From NCBI GenBank assembly GCA_023431055.1, contig JAEYXX010000009.1, forward strand, positions 1 through 53,267: a DNA stretch of 53,267 nt, read 5' to 3'. Below, piece by piece: positions 9,584-24,367 of the stretch. The notes under the pieces were generated by a model. That model did not search any database, had not been told where the DNA came from, and worked only from the letters and a program-made list of their open reading frames with translations. Origin of the DNA: Pseudomonadota bacterium (GTDB taxonomy: Bacteria > Pseudomonadota > Gammaproteobacteria > Pseudomonadales > Pseudomonadaceae). The translations under genes were made by a program, and so were the position numbers. The stretch's first letter is position 1; each line of letters begins with the position of its first letter.

Positions 9584-10624
9584 ATGTCTCTGCAACGATT
9601 GCTCGGCAGCGAACTCCCCCTGATCCAGGCGCCGATGGCCGGCTCGCAGGGTCACCGACTGGCTTCCGCCGTGTGCCAGGCCGGCGGTCTCGGCTCGATT
9701 CCCTGCGCCATGCTCACACCCGCCGCCCTGCGCCAAGAACTGGAGGCCATGCGTGGCCTGACCTCGCGTCCATTCAATCTCAACTTCTTCAGCCATGTAC
9801 CGCCCGAACCAGATACCGCCCGAGAGGCGACCTGGCACGAAGCGCTGGCGCCCTACTACAACGAGCTGGGCGTGGACCCTGCGAGCATCGCCAGCGGTCC
9901 GGGGCGCCTGCCGTTCAACGATGAGGCCGCGACACTGGTGGAGGAATTCCGCCCGGCGGTGGTCAGCTTTCATTTCGGCCTGCCGCAGCCGGATCTGCTC
10001 GAGCGAGTCCGGCGCAGCGGCGCAAAGATTCTCTCCAGCGCCACCACGCTGGACGAGGCGCTGTGGCTGCAGGAACGCGGCGTCGATGCGGTGATCGCCC
10101 AAGGACTGGAAGCCGGCGGCCATCGCGGGCATTTTCTCGATCACGACCTGAGCCGCCAGCTCGGCACCTTCGCCCTGCTGCCGCAACTGGTCGATGCCCT
10201 CAACGTGCCGGTGATTGCCACCGGCGGCATCGGCGACGCCCGCGGCGTGGCGGCGGCAATGGCCCTTGGCGCCGCCGGGGTACAGGTCGGCAGCGTCTAC
10301 CTGCTATGCCCCGAGGCCAACACCAGCGCCATCCACCGCGATGCCCTGCAGAGCCCGGCGGCGCACCATACAGCGCTGACCAACCTGTTCAGCGGCCGTC
10401 CCGCGCGCGGCATCCTCAACCGGCTGATGCGCGAGCTGGGGCCGATCAGCACGCATGCGCCAGAGTTCCCCCTGGCCACCGCGGCCATCGCACCGCTGCG
10501 CGCGGCGGCCGAGGCCCAGGGCAGCGGCGACTTCTCGCCGCTGTGGGCCGGGCAGAACGTCGCCAGTTGCCGGCCAATGCCGGCGGCCGAGCTGACCCGT
10601 GAGCTGGCGCGGGGCTTCGCCTGA
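9584..10624 (+). CDS. Nitronate monooxygenase, class I type
   Basis: This 346-residue FMN TIM-barrel enzyme starts MSLQRLLGSELPLIQAPMAG. Family motifs are in order: QAPM (15-18), VSFHFGLP (127-134), EAGGHRGHF with the likely catalytic H180, and TGGIGDARG for the FMN phosphate. These motifs agree with class I NMOs, which oxidise alkyl nitronates such as propionate 3-nitronate. The open frame extends upstream to 9464, but the ATG at 9584 gives the canonical N-terminus. A REP palindrome follows the stop. Confidence 0.92.
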   Translation: MSLQRLLGSELPLIQAPMAGSQGHRLASAVCQAGGLGSIPCAMLTPAALRQELEAMRGLTSRPFNLNFFSHVPPEPDTAREATWHEALAPYYNELGVDPASIASGPGRLPFNDEAATLVEEFRPAVVSFHFGLPQPDLLERVRRSGAKILSSATTLDEALWLQERGVDAVIAQGLEAGGHRGHFLDHDLSRQLGTFALLPQLVDALNVPVIATGGIGDARGVAAAMALGAAGVQVGSVYLLCPEANTSAIHRDALQSPAAHHTALTNLFSGRPARGILNRLMRELGPISTHAPEFPLATAAIAPLRAAAEAQGSGDFSPLWAGQNVASCRPMPAAELTRELARGFA

Positions 10625-10630
10625 CAGCTT

Positions 10631-10684
10631 GGTAGGGCGGGTGCAACCCGCCATTCCCGGAGCGGCGGGTTTCACCCGCCCTAC
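10631..10684. repeat. Inverted REP-like palindrome (GGTAGGGCGGG type)
   Basis: Two 22-base arms, GGTAGGGCGGGTGCAACCCG(CC) at 10631 and its near-perfect inverted copy ending at 10684, differ at one base. Each arm is itself a small hairpin (GGCGGGT/ACCCGCC). It lies 6 bp after the nitronate monooxygenase gene. It may protect mRNA ends or end transcription. Confidence 0.88.
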
Positions 10685-10779
10685 CTTCCACCAACGAGCG
10701 ATTATCACCACCGATGATGATGCTGGGCAGCCGGGCGACCGCCTGCCTAGACTCGCTCGATCATCTGGAGGCCCGTTCC

Positions 10780-12585
10780 ATGTCCGAGACCCTGCTCAGC
10801 TCCCGCAACCTGGCGTTCGAACTCTATGAAGTACTGGACGCCGAAGCCCTGACCCAGCGCCCGCGCTTCGCCGATCACAATCGCGAGACCTTCGACGCGG
10901 CCATCAGTACTGCACGCGGCATCGCCGAGGAGCTGTTCGCCCCGCACAATCGCAAGAACGACGAACACGAACCGCAGTACGTCGACGGCGGCGCGGTGCT
11001 GATCCCGGAGATCGAGCCGGCCCTTCGCGCCTTCCATGAAGCAGGCTTCCTCAATGCCACACGCGATTTCGAGCATGGCGGCATGCAACTGCCCAACCTG
11101 CTGTCGCAGGCCTGCTTCGCCCATTTCCAGTCGGCCAATATCGCCACCAGCTCCTACTCGATGCTGACCATGGGCGTGGCCAACCTGATCGAAGCCTTCG
11201 GCAACGAGGAGCAGAAGGCCCGCTACCTGCAACCGATCATCGACGGCCGCTTCTTCGGCACCATGGCGCTGACCGAGCCGCACGCAGGCTCGTCGCTGTC
11301 GGACATCAGAACCCGCGCCGAGCCGCATGCCGACGGCAGCTACCGCATCAAGGGCAACAAGATCTTCATCTCCGGCGGCGACCAGCCGATCTCCGAGAAC
11401 ATCGTGCACATGGTTCTGGCCAAGCTGCCGGACGCACCGCCCGGAGTGAAGGGCATCAGCCTGTTCCTGGTGCCCAAGTTCCACGTCAATGAAGACGGCA
11501 GCCTGGGTGCGCGCAACGACGTGACCCTGGCCGGCCTGTTCCACAAGATGGGCTGGCGCGGCACCACCTCCACGGCGCTGAACTTCGGCGACAACGGCGA
11601 ATGCGTCGGCTACCTGGTCGGCAAACCGCACGCTGGCCTGTCCTACATGTTCCAGATGATGAACGAAGCGCGCATCGGCGTCGGCATGGGCGCGATCATG
11701 CTCGGCTACGCCGGCTACCTGTATTCGCTGGACTACGCACGTAACCGTCCGCAGGGTCGTCAGCCGGACGGCAAGGACCCGAGCAGCCCACAGATTTCCA
11801 TCGTCGAGCACGCCGACGTACGGCGCATGTTGCTGACACAGAAGGCCTACGTCGAAGGCGCCTTCGATCTCGGCCTGTATGCCGCGCGGCTGTTCGATGA
11901 CACCCAGACCCTGGAAACCGCCGAAGACCGCACCCGCGCCCTGGAACTGCTCGACCTGCTCACCCCCATCGTCAAATCCTGGCCGTCGGAGTTCTGCCTC
12001 AAGGCCAACGAACTGGCCATCCAGATTCTCGGCGGCCACGGCTATACCCGCGAGTACCCGGTGGAGCAGTACTACCGCGACAACCGCCTCAATCCGATCC
12101 ACGAGGGCACCCATGGCATCCAGTCGCTCGACCTGCTCGGGCGCAAGGTGGCGATGAACGGCGGCGCCGCGCTCAAGCAACTGCTCAAGCTGATCAACGA
12201 CTGCTGCCAGCGCGCCAGCGAGTACGAATCGCTCACTGCCCTGCGTCAGCCGCTGGAGCAATTGCTGGCCCGCCTGCAGGCGGTAACCCTGGCCCTACTC
12301 GGCGATCTGATGAGCGGCAAGGTCAACCAGGGCCTGGCCAACTCGGCGCTGTACCTGAAGGTGTTCGGCCACACGGTGATCGGCTGGCGCTGGCTGGAAC
12401 AGGCGATTCGCGCCGAGCAGGGCCTGGCCCGCACGGACAATGCCGAAGAACAGGCCTTCTACCGCGGCAAGCTGCAGGCGGCGCGTTACTTCCTGACCTG
12501 GGAAGTACCCAGCTGCCACCATGACCTGGCCATTCTCGAAGCGCGCGACGACACTTGCCTGGGCATGAAGGACGCCTGGTTCTGA
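10780..12585 (+). CDS. Acyl-CoA dehydrogenase
   Basis: This 601-residue FAD enzyme matches in length and context the PA5020-type acyl-CoA dehydrogenase. The start MSETLLSSRNLAFELYEVL has a Shine-Dalgarno (CTGGAG); an upstream ATG at 10714 has no family match. It has the N-terminal helical domain, the central beta domain (MALTEPHAGSSLSD, then FISGGDQ) and the C-terminal domain with ILGGHGYTREYPVEQYYRD. The catalytic base is probably E442 in IHEGT. The extended C-terminus (about 470-601) is typical of the fatty acid-induced subgroup. Substrate chain length cannot be read from the sequence. Confidence 0.95.
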   Translation: MSETLLSSRNLAFELYEVLDAEALTQRPRFADHNRETFDAAISTARGIAEELFAPHNRKNDEHEPQYVDGGAVLIPEIEPALRAFHEAGFLNATRDFEHGGMQLPNLLSQACFAHFQSANIATSSYSMLTMGVANLIEAFGNEEQKARYLQPIIDGRFFGTMALTEPHAGSSLSDIRTRAEPHADGSYRIKGNKIFISGGDQPISENIVHMVLAKLPDAPPGVKGISLFLVPKFHVNEDGSLGARNDVTLAGLFHKMGWRGTTSTALNFGDNGECVGYLVGKPHAGLSYMFQMMNEARIGVGMGAIMLGYAGYLYSLDYARNRPQGRQPDGKDPSSPQISIVEHADVRRMLLTQKAYVEGAFDLGLYAARLFDDTQTLETAEDRTRALELLDLLTPIVKSWPSEFCLKANELAIQILGGHGYTREYPVEQYYRDNRLNPIHEGTHGIQSLDLLGRKVAMNGGAALKQLLKLINDCCQRASEYESLTALRQPLEQLLARLQAVTLALLGDLMSGKVNQGLANSALYLKVFGHTVIGWRWLEQAIRAEQGLARTDNAEEQAFYRGKLQAARYFLTWEVPSCHHDLAILEARDDTCLGMKDAWF

Positions 12586-12634
12586 GCCCTGGCAAACCCT
12601 GCGCAACCTAATGAAACAAGGAGGATGGTTTTTT

Positions 12635-12665
12635 TTGACAGCGGCGTCAGGCGTCGGGTTAGAAT
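12635..12665 (+). promoter_or_regulatory. Candidate sigma70 promoter for the antiporter gene
   Basis: TTGACA at 12635-12640 and TAGAAT at 12660-12665 are 19 bp apart, slightly long. They lie about 50 bp before the TTG start of the antiporter gene, in a short T-rich gap after the acyl-CoA dehydrogenase. Confidence 0.55.
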
Positions 12666-12711
12666 CGCTGGCACGCTGAATGCATATATGACCATCGCAA
12701 GGAGTTAGACA

Positions 12712-14457
12712 TTGGACGCAGGCGCCATCAATCAGCTGTTCTTGATCGGTGCCCTGTTGGTTGCCTTCAGCATCATGGTCAGCTCGGTGTCCACCCGCGT
12801 GGGCATCCCGATTCTGGTCATCTTCCTAGGTGTCGGCATGCTCGCCGGCGTCGACGGCATTGGTGGCATCGTCTTCAACGATTACTCCCTGGCCTACCTG
12901 GTCAGTAACCTGGCGCTGGCTGTCATTCTTCTCGACGGCGGCATGCGTACGCGCGCCTCGACCTTCCGCGTGGCGCTGTGGCCATCCATGTCACTGGCCA
13001 CACTGGGCGTGGCGATCACTGCCGGCTTGACCGGCGTGGCGGCCGCCTGGCTGTTCAACCTGAGCCTGATCGAAGGCCTGTTGATCGGCGCCATCGTCGG
13101 CTCCACCGATGCCGCCGTGGTGTTCAACCTGCTCAACGGCAAGGGCCTCAACGAGCGTGTTGGCCCGACACTGGAAATCGAGTCGGGCAGCAACGACCCG
13201 ATGGCCATGTTCCTCACGGTCACCCTGATCAGCATGATCGCCTCCGGGCAGAACAGCTTTAGCTGGGGCATTCTCAGCAGCCTGGTTCAGCAGTTCGCTC
13301 TGGGCATCGCCCTGGGCGCGCTGGGCGGCTGGCTGCTCCTGCAGCTGATCAACCGCCTGTCGGTGGCTGACGGTCTGTATCCACTGCTTGCCGTCAGCGG
13401 CGGCATCATGATTTACGCGATTTCCGGCTTCATTGGCGGCAGCGGCATCCTCGCCGTCTATGTCTGCGGCCTGCTGCTGGGCAACCGGCCGATCCGCAAC
13501 CGTCACGGTATTCTGCATATGTTCGATGGCCTGGCCTGGCTCAGCCAGATCGGCATGTTCCTGGTGCTCGGCCTGCTGCTGACCCCGAGCAATCTGCTGC
13601 CGATCGCCGTGCCGGCGCTGCTGCTGTCGCTGTGGATGATTTTCTTCGCACGGCCACTGTCGGTATTCATCGGCCTGCTGCCCTTCAAGAGCTTCAACCT
13701 GCGTGAACGCGTGTTCATCTCCTGGATCGGCCTGCGCGGCGCAGTGCCGGTGATCCTCGCGGTGTTCCCGCTGATGGCCGGCCTGGAGAATGCACAACTG
13801 TTCTTCAACGTCGCCTTCTTCATCGTGCTGGTTTCCCTGCTGCTGCAGGGCACCACGCTGGGCTGGGCGGCGCGCAAGGCACGGGTGGAAGTGCCGCCAG
13901 TGCCCTCGCCGATATCGCGTGCCGGCCTGGAAGTCCACCTGACCAGCCAGTGGGAGCTGTTCGTCTACCGTCTGGGTGCCGAAAAATGGTGCATCGGGGC
14001 GCCGCTGCGGGCGCTGAATATGCCGCAGGGCACGCGTATCGCCGCGCTGTTCCGTGGTCGCGAGTTGCTCCACCCATCCGGCAGTACCACACTGCAGGAA
14101 GGCGATATTCTCTGCGTCATCGGCCATGACGCCGACCTGCCAGCGCTGGGTAAACTCTTCAGCCAGGCGCCTAAACGCGGCCAGGATCTGCGTTTCTTCG
14201 GCGACTTCGTGCTCGAGGGTGATGCCGAGCTGGCAGCAATCGCAGCCCTCTATGGCCTGAAGCTCAATGATGTCGAAGGCAATCAACCTCTGGGGCGTTT
14301 CATTGCTCAGGCAATTGGCGGCGAACCTATCGTCGGCGACCAGATCGAATGGCAGGGCCTGACCTGGACAGTGGCGCAGATGGAAGGGAACAAGATACGC
14401 AAGGTCGGCGTCAAATTCCCCGAAGACAGTCGCCCGAACCCCGGGTTGCACTTCTAG
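12712..14457 (+). CDS. Potassium/proton antiporter, CvrA/NhaP2 type
   Basis: This 581-residue protein has about 12 membrane segments (residues 5-390, CPA1 fold with [21 protein letters not shown] and [13 protein letters not shown]). A cytoplasmic TrkA-C-like domain (about 405-485) and a CorC/HlyC-type domain (about 490-575) follow. This three-part layout is that of NhaP2/CvrA, which exchanges K+ for H+ at the inner membrane. The start is TTG at 12712 with AAGGAG ideally placed 7 bp upstream; no nearby ATG competes. The position matches PA5021 in P. aeruginosa. Confidence 0.92.
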   Translation: MDAGAINQLFLIGALLVAFSIMVSSVSTRVGIPILVIFLGVGMLAGVDGIGGIVFNDYSLAYLVSNLALAVILLDGGMRTRASTFRVALWPSMSLATLGVAITAGLTGVAAAWLFNLSLIEGLLIGAIVGSTDAAVVFNLLNGKGLNERVGPTLEIESGSNDPMAMFLTVTLISMIASGQNSFSWGILSSLVQQFALGIALGALGGWLLLQLINRLSVADGLYPLLAVSGGIMIYAISGFIGGSGILAVYVCGLLLGNRPIRNRHGILHMFDGLAWLSQIGMFLVLGLLLTPSNLLPIAVPALLLSLWMIFFARPLSVFIGLLPFKSFNLRERVFISWIGLRGAVPVILAVFPLMAGLENAQLFFNVAFFIVLVSLLLQGTTLGWAARKARVEVPPVPSPISRAGLEVHLTSQWELFVYRLGAEKWCIGAPLRALNMPQGTRIAALFRGRELLHPSGSTTLQEGDILCVIGHDADLPALGKLFSQAPKRGQDLRFFGDFVLEGDAELAAIAALYGLKLNDVEGNQPLGRFIAQAIGGEPIVGDQIEWQGLTWTVAQMEGNKIRKVGVKFPEDSRPNPGLHF

Positions 14458-14470
14458 GGTTCGCACGAAA

Positions 14471-14639
14471 GGTTCTCGCGCGCAGCTCATGCGATATCGG
14501 TAGCGCCTCCGTAAACAGGCGAGGAACGCTTTGCACGCGCATTCGAGCCATCGCACTGTCAATGAGCATTCGACCGGGCTGGCGTTCCAGCCTGTTCAAA
14601 CGCAGCATGAGCGCACGCAGGCACTTTCCGTACAGAACC
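14471..14639. repeat. Diverged MITE-like repeat element
   Basis: This non-coding stretch between the antiporter and mscK is flanked by GGTTCT (14471) and AGAACC (14634-14639). The core contains GGCGAGGAACG and TCAATGAGCATTCGACC, then CCAGCCTGTTC, in the same order as the repeats at 23061-23249 and 39584-39740 (there reverse). It looks like an older, decayed copy. I see no gene in 14458-14751. Confidence 0.5.
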
Positions 14640-14751
14640 CAGAGCGCGCTGCCAACATCCGACATTCTTGCACGCGGGCCTCATGGCCCGCGTATTCGTT
14701 GTGCAGCAAACGGCCTACACTGCCATCGTCAACTCATTAGATAGATCGACC

Positions 14752-19580
<4,829 letters not shown>

Positions 19581-19643
19581 GGTTCTGCTCGGTGGCGCTC
19601 CTTATCTGTTAAACCGAAAAGGCATATCAATCTGCCCAAACAT

Positions 19644-19660
19644 TCTTAGACTATCTAAGA
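19644..19660. promoter_or_regulatory. Perfect 7-bp inverted repeat, possible operator
   Basis: TCTTAGA-CTA-TCTAAGA forms a perfect palindrome about 160 bp before the SLC13 permease gene, in a locally AT-rich stretch. The permease and the following metY suggest sulfur control, so a regulator site is plausible. No factor can be named from the sequence. The 239-bp gap holds nothing else I can identify. Confidence 0.35.
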
Positions 19661-19819
19661 GAACCCCTCTATCTTGGCGCCCAGCCAGGCCGCCCAGTGC
19701 GCGCCCGATACCTCACACGAGATTCGACGCAAAGAATCTGCTCACAATCCCGCCAGCTAAGACCTGCTGCCCAAACAGTCAGGCACCTTGCGGATCAGAG
19801 TCTGGTTCTAAGGATTTTC

Positions 19820-21610
19820 ATGTTCTGGGATTCCCTACCCCTCTTTTTCGTCGGCGCCCTGCTGATCTGGGTGCTCTATGCCTTCGTCCGCGAAAAGTGG
19901 AGCCCGGATATCGTCGCGGCCATCGCCGTGGCCGCCCTGCTGGTCAGCCAGTTACTGACGCCGGGCGAAGTGCTCAGCGTGCTGTCCAACTCCGCCCCCG
20001 TTACCATCGCCTGCATGTTCGTGCTCTCCGCTGCGCTGGAGCGCACCGGCTGCATCGACGCCCTCGGCAATTGGTTGGGCAATCTGGTCGGTACCAGCCC
20101 GATTCGCGTGCTCACCGGCCTCACCGTCACCGCGCTGGTGGTATCTGCCTGCCTCAACAACACACCAGTAGTGGCCATCCTCACCCCGGTGGCCATCGCC
20201 CTGGCGCGCCGCGCCGGCACCTTGCCGTCGAAGCTGTTGATTCCGCTGTCATACGCCACCATCCTCGGGGGCACGCTGACCATGATCGGTACCTCGACCA
20301 ACATTCTGGTCGACGGTGTAGCACGCAAGGCCGGCATGGAGCCCTTCGGCATCTTCGAGATCACTGGCGTCGGTCTGGCCATGGCAGCCTTCGGTATGCT
20401 CTATCTGCTGACCATCGGCCACCGCCTGCTGCCAGAACGGGAAACCCTGTCACGCCAGTTGCGCCCGGATCTGTCTCGCACCTTCATGACCGAACTGCTG
20501 GTGCCGCACGACTCGCCAATGATTGGCAAGACCCTGCACGAGGCCAACCTTAACGGTGGTAGTGGTCTGCAAGTGCTCAAGTTGTTCCGCGATGAACAGG
20601 AGCTGACCGAGCCGGGCGCCGAAACGCTGCTCGCCAGCGGCGACCGTCTGGTACTACATGGCCAGGTCAAGGATGTAGTGGAGTTGCGTGAGAGCGGCCA
20701 CCTGAGTTTCAACCGTGGCGATGCCTTCGAAACCATCAGCAGCCACGACGTAATCCTCGCTGAGGCCATCGTCGGGCGTAACTCGCGCTACAGCCACCGA
20801 CCGATGCGCGACCTCGACCTCACTGCGCGCTACGGCATCGCCGTGCTCGCCGTGCATCGCCAGGACGAGAACGTGCAGGGCAACCTCGACGACTTCGAGC
20901 TGCAGTTCGGCGACGTGATGCTGGTCGAGGGCACCCCGGCGCAGATCAAGCGCTTCGCCGACAACGGCGAGCTGATCAGCCTCAACGCCGTGCAGGAGCG
21001 CGCCTTCCGCCGCGACAAGGCGCCCATTGCCATTCTGGCGACCCTGGCCGTGATGCTGCTGGCCGCCTTCGGCGTGATGCCCATCGAGGGCCTGGCGATC
21101 ATTGGCGCGGTGACCGTGCTGGCCACCCGCTGCCTGGATGTGGAGGATGCTTACAAGGCAGTGGACTGGAAGATCCTCAGCCTGATCTTCGGCATGCTGG
21201 CAATCAGCATCGCCATGGACAAGGTCGGCCTGGTCAAGCTGCTGGTGGAAAACGTCATGGGCTGGCTGCCCTGGGCCGGGCCGCTGCTGATGCTGAGCTT
21301 CATCTACCTGTTCACCTCGATCCTCACCGAGATGCTGTCCAACAATGCGGTGGCGGTACTGGTGACGCCCATCGCCATCGGCATGGCTCAGCATCTGGGC
21401 GTCGACCCGCGCGCCTTCGTGGTCGCGGTGATGTTCGCCGCCAGCGCCAGCTTCGCCACTCCGATCGGCTACCAGACCAACACCTTCGTCTACAACGCCG
21501 GCGGTTATCGCTTCACCGATTTCATGAGAATTGGCATTCCCCTGAATCTGCTGCTGTGGGGCGTGGCCACCCTGGTCATCCCCTGGTTCTTCCCGCTGAC
21601 GCCGGTCTAA
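19820..21610 (+). CDS. SLC13/DASS-type anion permease with two RCK-C domains
   Basis: This 596-residue inner-membrane protein starts at MFWDSLPLFFVGALLIWVLY with CTAAGGA upstream. About five membrane segments (1-215) are followed by two cytoplasmic TrkA-C/RCK-C domains (about 220-295 and 305-390), then more membrane segments (405-596). Signatures are SACLNNTPVVAILTPVAIA and ILTEMLSNNAVAVLVTPIAI, the duplicated SNN/NNTP motifs of the DASS/ArsB fold, and FATPIGYQTNTFVY. Members with inserted RCK domains are often linked to sulfate or other anions. Proximity to metY supports a sulfur role, which is inference. Confidence 0.88.
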   Translation: MFWDSLPLFFVGALLIWVLYAFVREKWSPDIVAAIAVAALLVSQLLTPGEVLSVLSNSAPVTIACMFVLSAALERTGCIDALGNWLGNLVGTSPIRVLTGLTVTALVVSACLNNTPVVAILTPVAIALARRAGTLPSKLLIPLSYATILGGTLTMIGTSTNILVDGVARKAGMEPFGIFEITGVGLAMAAFGMLYLLTIGHRLLPERETLSRQLRPDLSRTFMTELLVPHDSPMIGKTLHEANLNGGSGLQVLKLFRDEQELTEPGAETLLASGDRLVLHGQVKDVVELRESGHLSFNRGDAFETISSHDVILAEAIVGRNSRYSHRPMRDLDLTARYGIAVLAVHRQDENVQGNLDDFELQFGDVMLVEGTPAQIKRFADNGELISLNAVQERAFRRDKAPIAILATLAVMLLAAFGVMPIEGLAIIGAVTVLATRCLDVEDAYKAVDWKILSLIFGMLAISIAMDKVGLVKLLVENVMGWLPWAGPLLMLSFIYLFTSILTEMLSNNAVAVLVTPIAIGMAQHLGVDPRAFVVAVMFAASASFATPIGYQTNTFVYNAGGYRFTDFMRIGIPLNLLLWGVATLVIPWFFPLTPV

Positions 21611-21732
21611 GGCATAAGCTGCGAATACAATGTTCTAACCCAAGGCTCGTTTCATTGCTCCAGCGCATTGACCGGGCCTTGTCGCTTTATCCATGCTGCG
21701 ATCCTTTCAATCTGCCCTGAAGGAACGCGCGC

Positions 21733-23010
21733 ATGAAATTGGAAACACTGGCCATCCACGCTGGCTACGACCCGGACCCGACCACCAAGGCAGTGGCGGT
21801 ACCGATCTACCAGACCAGCTCCTTCGCCTTCGACGACACCCAGCACGGCGCCGACCTGTTCGACCTGAAAGTCACCGGCAACATCTATTCGCGCATCATG
21901 AACCCGACCAACGCCGTGCTCGAGGAGCGCGTGGCGGCGCTGGAAGGCGGCGTCGGCGCGCTGGCCGTGGCCTCCGGCATGGCCGCCATCACCTATGCCA
22001 TCCAGACCGTGGCCGAGGCTGGTGACAACATCGTCTCGGTGGCCAAGCTCTACGGCGGCACCTACAACCTGCTGGCCCACACCCTGCCGCGCTTCGGTAT
22101 ACAGACCCGCTTCGCCGCGCACGATGACATCGCCGCACTGGAAGCGCTGATCGACGAGCGCACCAAGGCGGTATTCTGCGAATCCATCGGCAACCCGGCC
22201 GGCAATATCGTCGACCTCGCAGCGCTGGCCGACGCCGCGCATCGACATGGCGTGCCGCTGATCGTCGACAACACCGTGGCCACGCCGATTCTCTGCCGCC
22301 CGTTCGAGCATGGCGCGGACATCGTCGTGCACTCGCTGACCAAGTACATCGGTGGCCATGGCACCAGCATCGGCGGCATCGTGGTCGACTCCGGCAAATT
22401 CCCCTGGGCCGACAACAAGGCGCGCTTTCCGCTGCTCAACACGCCCGATCCCTCCTACCACGGCGTCACCTACACCGAAGCCTTCGGCCCTGCCGCCTTT
22501 ATCGGCCGCTGCCGCGTGGTGCCGCTGCGCAACACAGGCGCAGCGCTATCGCCATTCAACGCCTTCCTCATCCTGCAAGGCCTGGAAACCCTGGCCCTGC
22601 GCATGGAGCGACACACCGAGAACGCGCTGAAGGTCGCACAATACCTGCAAAGCCACCCGCAAGTGGCCTGGGTGAAATACGCCGGCCTGGCCGATCACCC
22701 CGAGCATGAACTGGCCCAGCGCTACTTCGGCGGCAAGCCGGCGGCGATCCTCTCCTTCGGCATCCAGGGCGGGCAGGAGGCTGGCGCGCGCTTCATCGAC
22801 GCGCTGCAACTGGTGGTGCGCCTGGTCAATATCGGCGACGCCAAATCGCTGGCCTGCCACCCGGCTTCGACCACCCACCGCCAGCTCAGCGACGAAGAAT
22901 TGCAGAAGGCCGGCGTACCGCGCGACATGGTGCGCTTGTCCATAGGCATCGAGCATATCGACGACATCCTCGCCGACCTGAGCCAGGCTCTCGAGGCCGC
23001 ACGCGGCTGA
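21733..23010 (+). CDS. metY: O-acetylhomoserine sulfhydrylase (homocysteine synthase)
   Basis: This 425-residue PLP enzyme belongs to the Cys/Met metabolism family. It joins sulfide to O-acetyl- (or O-succinyl-) homoserine to make homocysteine. PLP lysine is K204 in [11 protein letters not shown]; the SGMAAITYA phosphate cradle and [12 protein letters not shown] are present. The length of 425 with the long insert around [14 protein letters not shown] favours MetY over MetZ or gamma-lyase. Shine-Dalgarno GAAGGAA lies before the ATG. The position matches PA5025. Confidence 0.93.
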   Translation: MKLETLAIHAGYDPDPTTKAVAVPIYQTSSFAFDDTQHGADLFDLKVTGNIYSRIMNPTNAVLEERVAALEGGVGALAVASGMAAITYAIQTVAEAGDNIVSVAKLYGGTYNLLAHTLPRFGIQTRFAAHDDIAALEALIDERTKAVFCESIGNPAGNIVDLAALADAAHRHGVPLIVDNTVATPILCRPFEHGADIVVHSLTKYIGGHGTSIGGIVVDSGKFPWADNKARFPLLNTPDPSYHGVTYTEAFGPAAFIGRCRVVPLRNTGAALSPFNAFLILQGLETLALRMERHTENALKVAQYLQSHPQVAWVKYAGLADHPEHELAQRYFGGKPAAILSFGIQGGQEAGARFIDALQLVVRLVNIGDAKSLACHPASTTHRQLSDEELQKAGVPRDMVRLSIGIEHIDDILADLSQALEAARG

Positions 23011-23060
23011 TCGCTTGAAAAGCCGCTGCTTCGGCTCCAGATAGGTGTCATAACCACTGG

Positions 23061-23249
23061 AGGGCACTTCTAAAAACGTAGGCGAGGCAGTCAGCACAAG
23101 GCAAAAACAGGCGAGGAAGCGGAGTGTACTTTTGTACATGAGCATTCCGAGTCTGTTTTTAACGCAGTGATGGCAACGCACGACTGCATGGATGCAGGAG
23201 GTAGAGCGACGCAGGAAGCCAAAGCCGAGGTAGTTTTTAGAGGTGCCCT
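23061..23249. repeat. MITE-like element with 17-bp terminal inverted repeats
   Basis: Left end AGGGCACTTCTAAAAAC (23061-23077) and right end GTTTTTAGAGGTGCCCT (23233-23249) are inverted repeats with 16 of 17 bases matching. The core includes GGCGAGGAAGCGGAGTGTAC and GTACATGAGCATTCCGAG, with CTGTTTTTAACGC, shared with the element at 39584-39740 in reverse. No transposase is encoded. It fills the metY-trxC gap and ends 1 bp before the GGAG that serves as the trxC ribosome site. Confidence 0.82.
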
Positions 23250-23260
23250 GGAGCCGAATC

Positions 23261-23695
23261 ATGAGCGATCCCCTGCTGATCCCCTGCCCGCACTGCAACG
23301 GGCTCAACCGCATTCCCGCCGAACGCCTGGGCGATGCACCACGCTGTGGTCGCTGCAAGAGCGAGGTACTACCCGGCGCGCCCATCACGCTCACCCAAGC
23401 CAACTTCGCCAGTCAGTTGAAAGGCGACCTGCCACTGCTGGTGGATGTCTGGGCCAGTTGGTGCGGCCCCTGCCAGTCCTTCGCGCCGACCTTCCAGCAG
23501 GCCGCCGTGCAACTGCAAAAGCGCTGCCGACTGGGCAAACTGGACAGCGAAGCCAACCCGAATCTGGCCGGGCAACTGGGCATCCGCTCCATTCCCAGCC
23601 TGATCCTGTTCAAGGGCGGCATCGAAGTGGCGCGTCAGAGCGGCGCCATGCCGCTGCCGCAACTGCAGGCCTGGCTACGCCAGCAAGGTATTTAG
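23261..23695 (+). CDS. trxC: Thioredoxin 2
   Basis: This 144-residue cytosolic thioredoxin has an N-terminal zinc finger (C9, C12, C29, C32 in CPHC and CGRC) and the redox motif WCGPC (C68, C71). The ATG at 23261 gives the standard TrxC start MSDPLLIPCPHCN, with GGAG at 23250-23253; an in-frame ATG at 23243 falls inside the upstream repeat. The protein reduces disulfides, especially in oxidative stress. Confidence 0.96.
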   Translation: MSDPLLIPCPHCNGLNRIPAERLGDAPRCGRCKSEVLPGAPITLTQANFASQLKGDLPLLVDVWASWCGPCQSFAPTFQQAAVQLQKRCRLGKLDSEANPNLAGQLGIRSIPSLILFKGGIEVARQSGAMPLPQLQAWLRQQGI

Positions 23696-23801
23696 GCTAC
23701 ACCGCTTGAGCGCTTCGGCCAGTCACTACGGGCGCTGCGGTCAATTGCAGCGCACCACCGGCCGCTTAGTCTGGCAAAGCGCCCGCCCAAGGAGTTTTGT
23801 C

Positions 23802-24245
23802 ATGCCGCTACCCGTGGAAATCGCCCGCCAACTCACCGAAGAACAAATCGCCTTCGTCAAACGCAGTGGCCTCAAGGCCGAGGTCCTCGAGCCTGGCTTC
23901 GTGCGCCTGCGCATGCCGCTGCAAGGCAACCAGAACCATATCGGCAGCATGTATGCCGGCGCCCTCTTCACCCTCGCGGAAATTCCCGGCGGCGCGCTGT
24001 TTCTGACCAGCTTCGACGCCCAGCGCTTCTACCCCATCATCAAGGAAATGAACCTGCGCTTTCGCCGCCCGGCCATGGGCGACATCCAGGTCGAAGCACG
24101 TCTCTCGGCCGAGGAAATCGCCCGCCTGGAGGAACTGGCGAGCCAGCAGGGCAAGGCCGACTACGTGCTCGAACTGCAACTGACCGACGGCAGCGGCGAA
24201 GTGGTCGCGGAAAGTCGCGGCCACTACCAATTGCGTTTACGCTGA
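23802..24245 (+). CDS. YiiD/PaaI-like hot-dog thioesterase
   Basis: This 147-residue hot-dog protein starts at MPLPVEIARQLTEEQIAFVK behind AAGGAG. The helix/turn NQNHIGSMYAGALFTLAEIPGG and the strand FYPIIKEMNLRFRRPAMGD match the YiiD C-terminal/DUF4442 thioesterase family, which probably hydrolyses acyl-CoA or acyl-ACP. Substrate unknown. It stands between trxC and the universal stress gene and may have its own transcript. Confidence 0.85.
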   Translation: MPLPVEIARQLTEEQIAFVKRSGLKAEVLEPGFVRLRMPLQGNQNHIGSMYAGALFTLAEIPGGALFLTSFDAQRFYPIIKEMNLRFRRPAMGDIQVEARLSAEEIARLEELASQQGKADYVLELQLTDGSGEVVAESRGHYQLRLR

Positions 24246-24367
24246 GTGACGTCGCTATGCGGGTTCGCAATCGGTAACAGTCCCCGACCTTGCCACAGGT
24301 CAAAAGAGCGGCTATCTGAACAGGCACAATAAAATTGCCGACGGATATCGGCAGGAGAGCCGCCACC

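Noticed and set aside
10747..12261. 504-codon minus-strand frame opposite the acyl-CoA dehydrogenase
   Set aside because: Composition of a reverse-frame shadow (His/Gln/Val-rich), no motifs; the plus-strand gene is clear.
12991..14562. 523-codon minus-strand frame opposite the antiporter
   Set aside because: Gln/His/Arg-rich shadow without family features.
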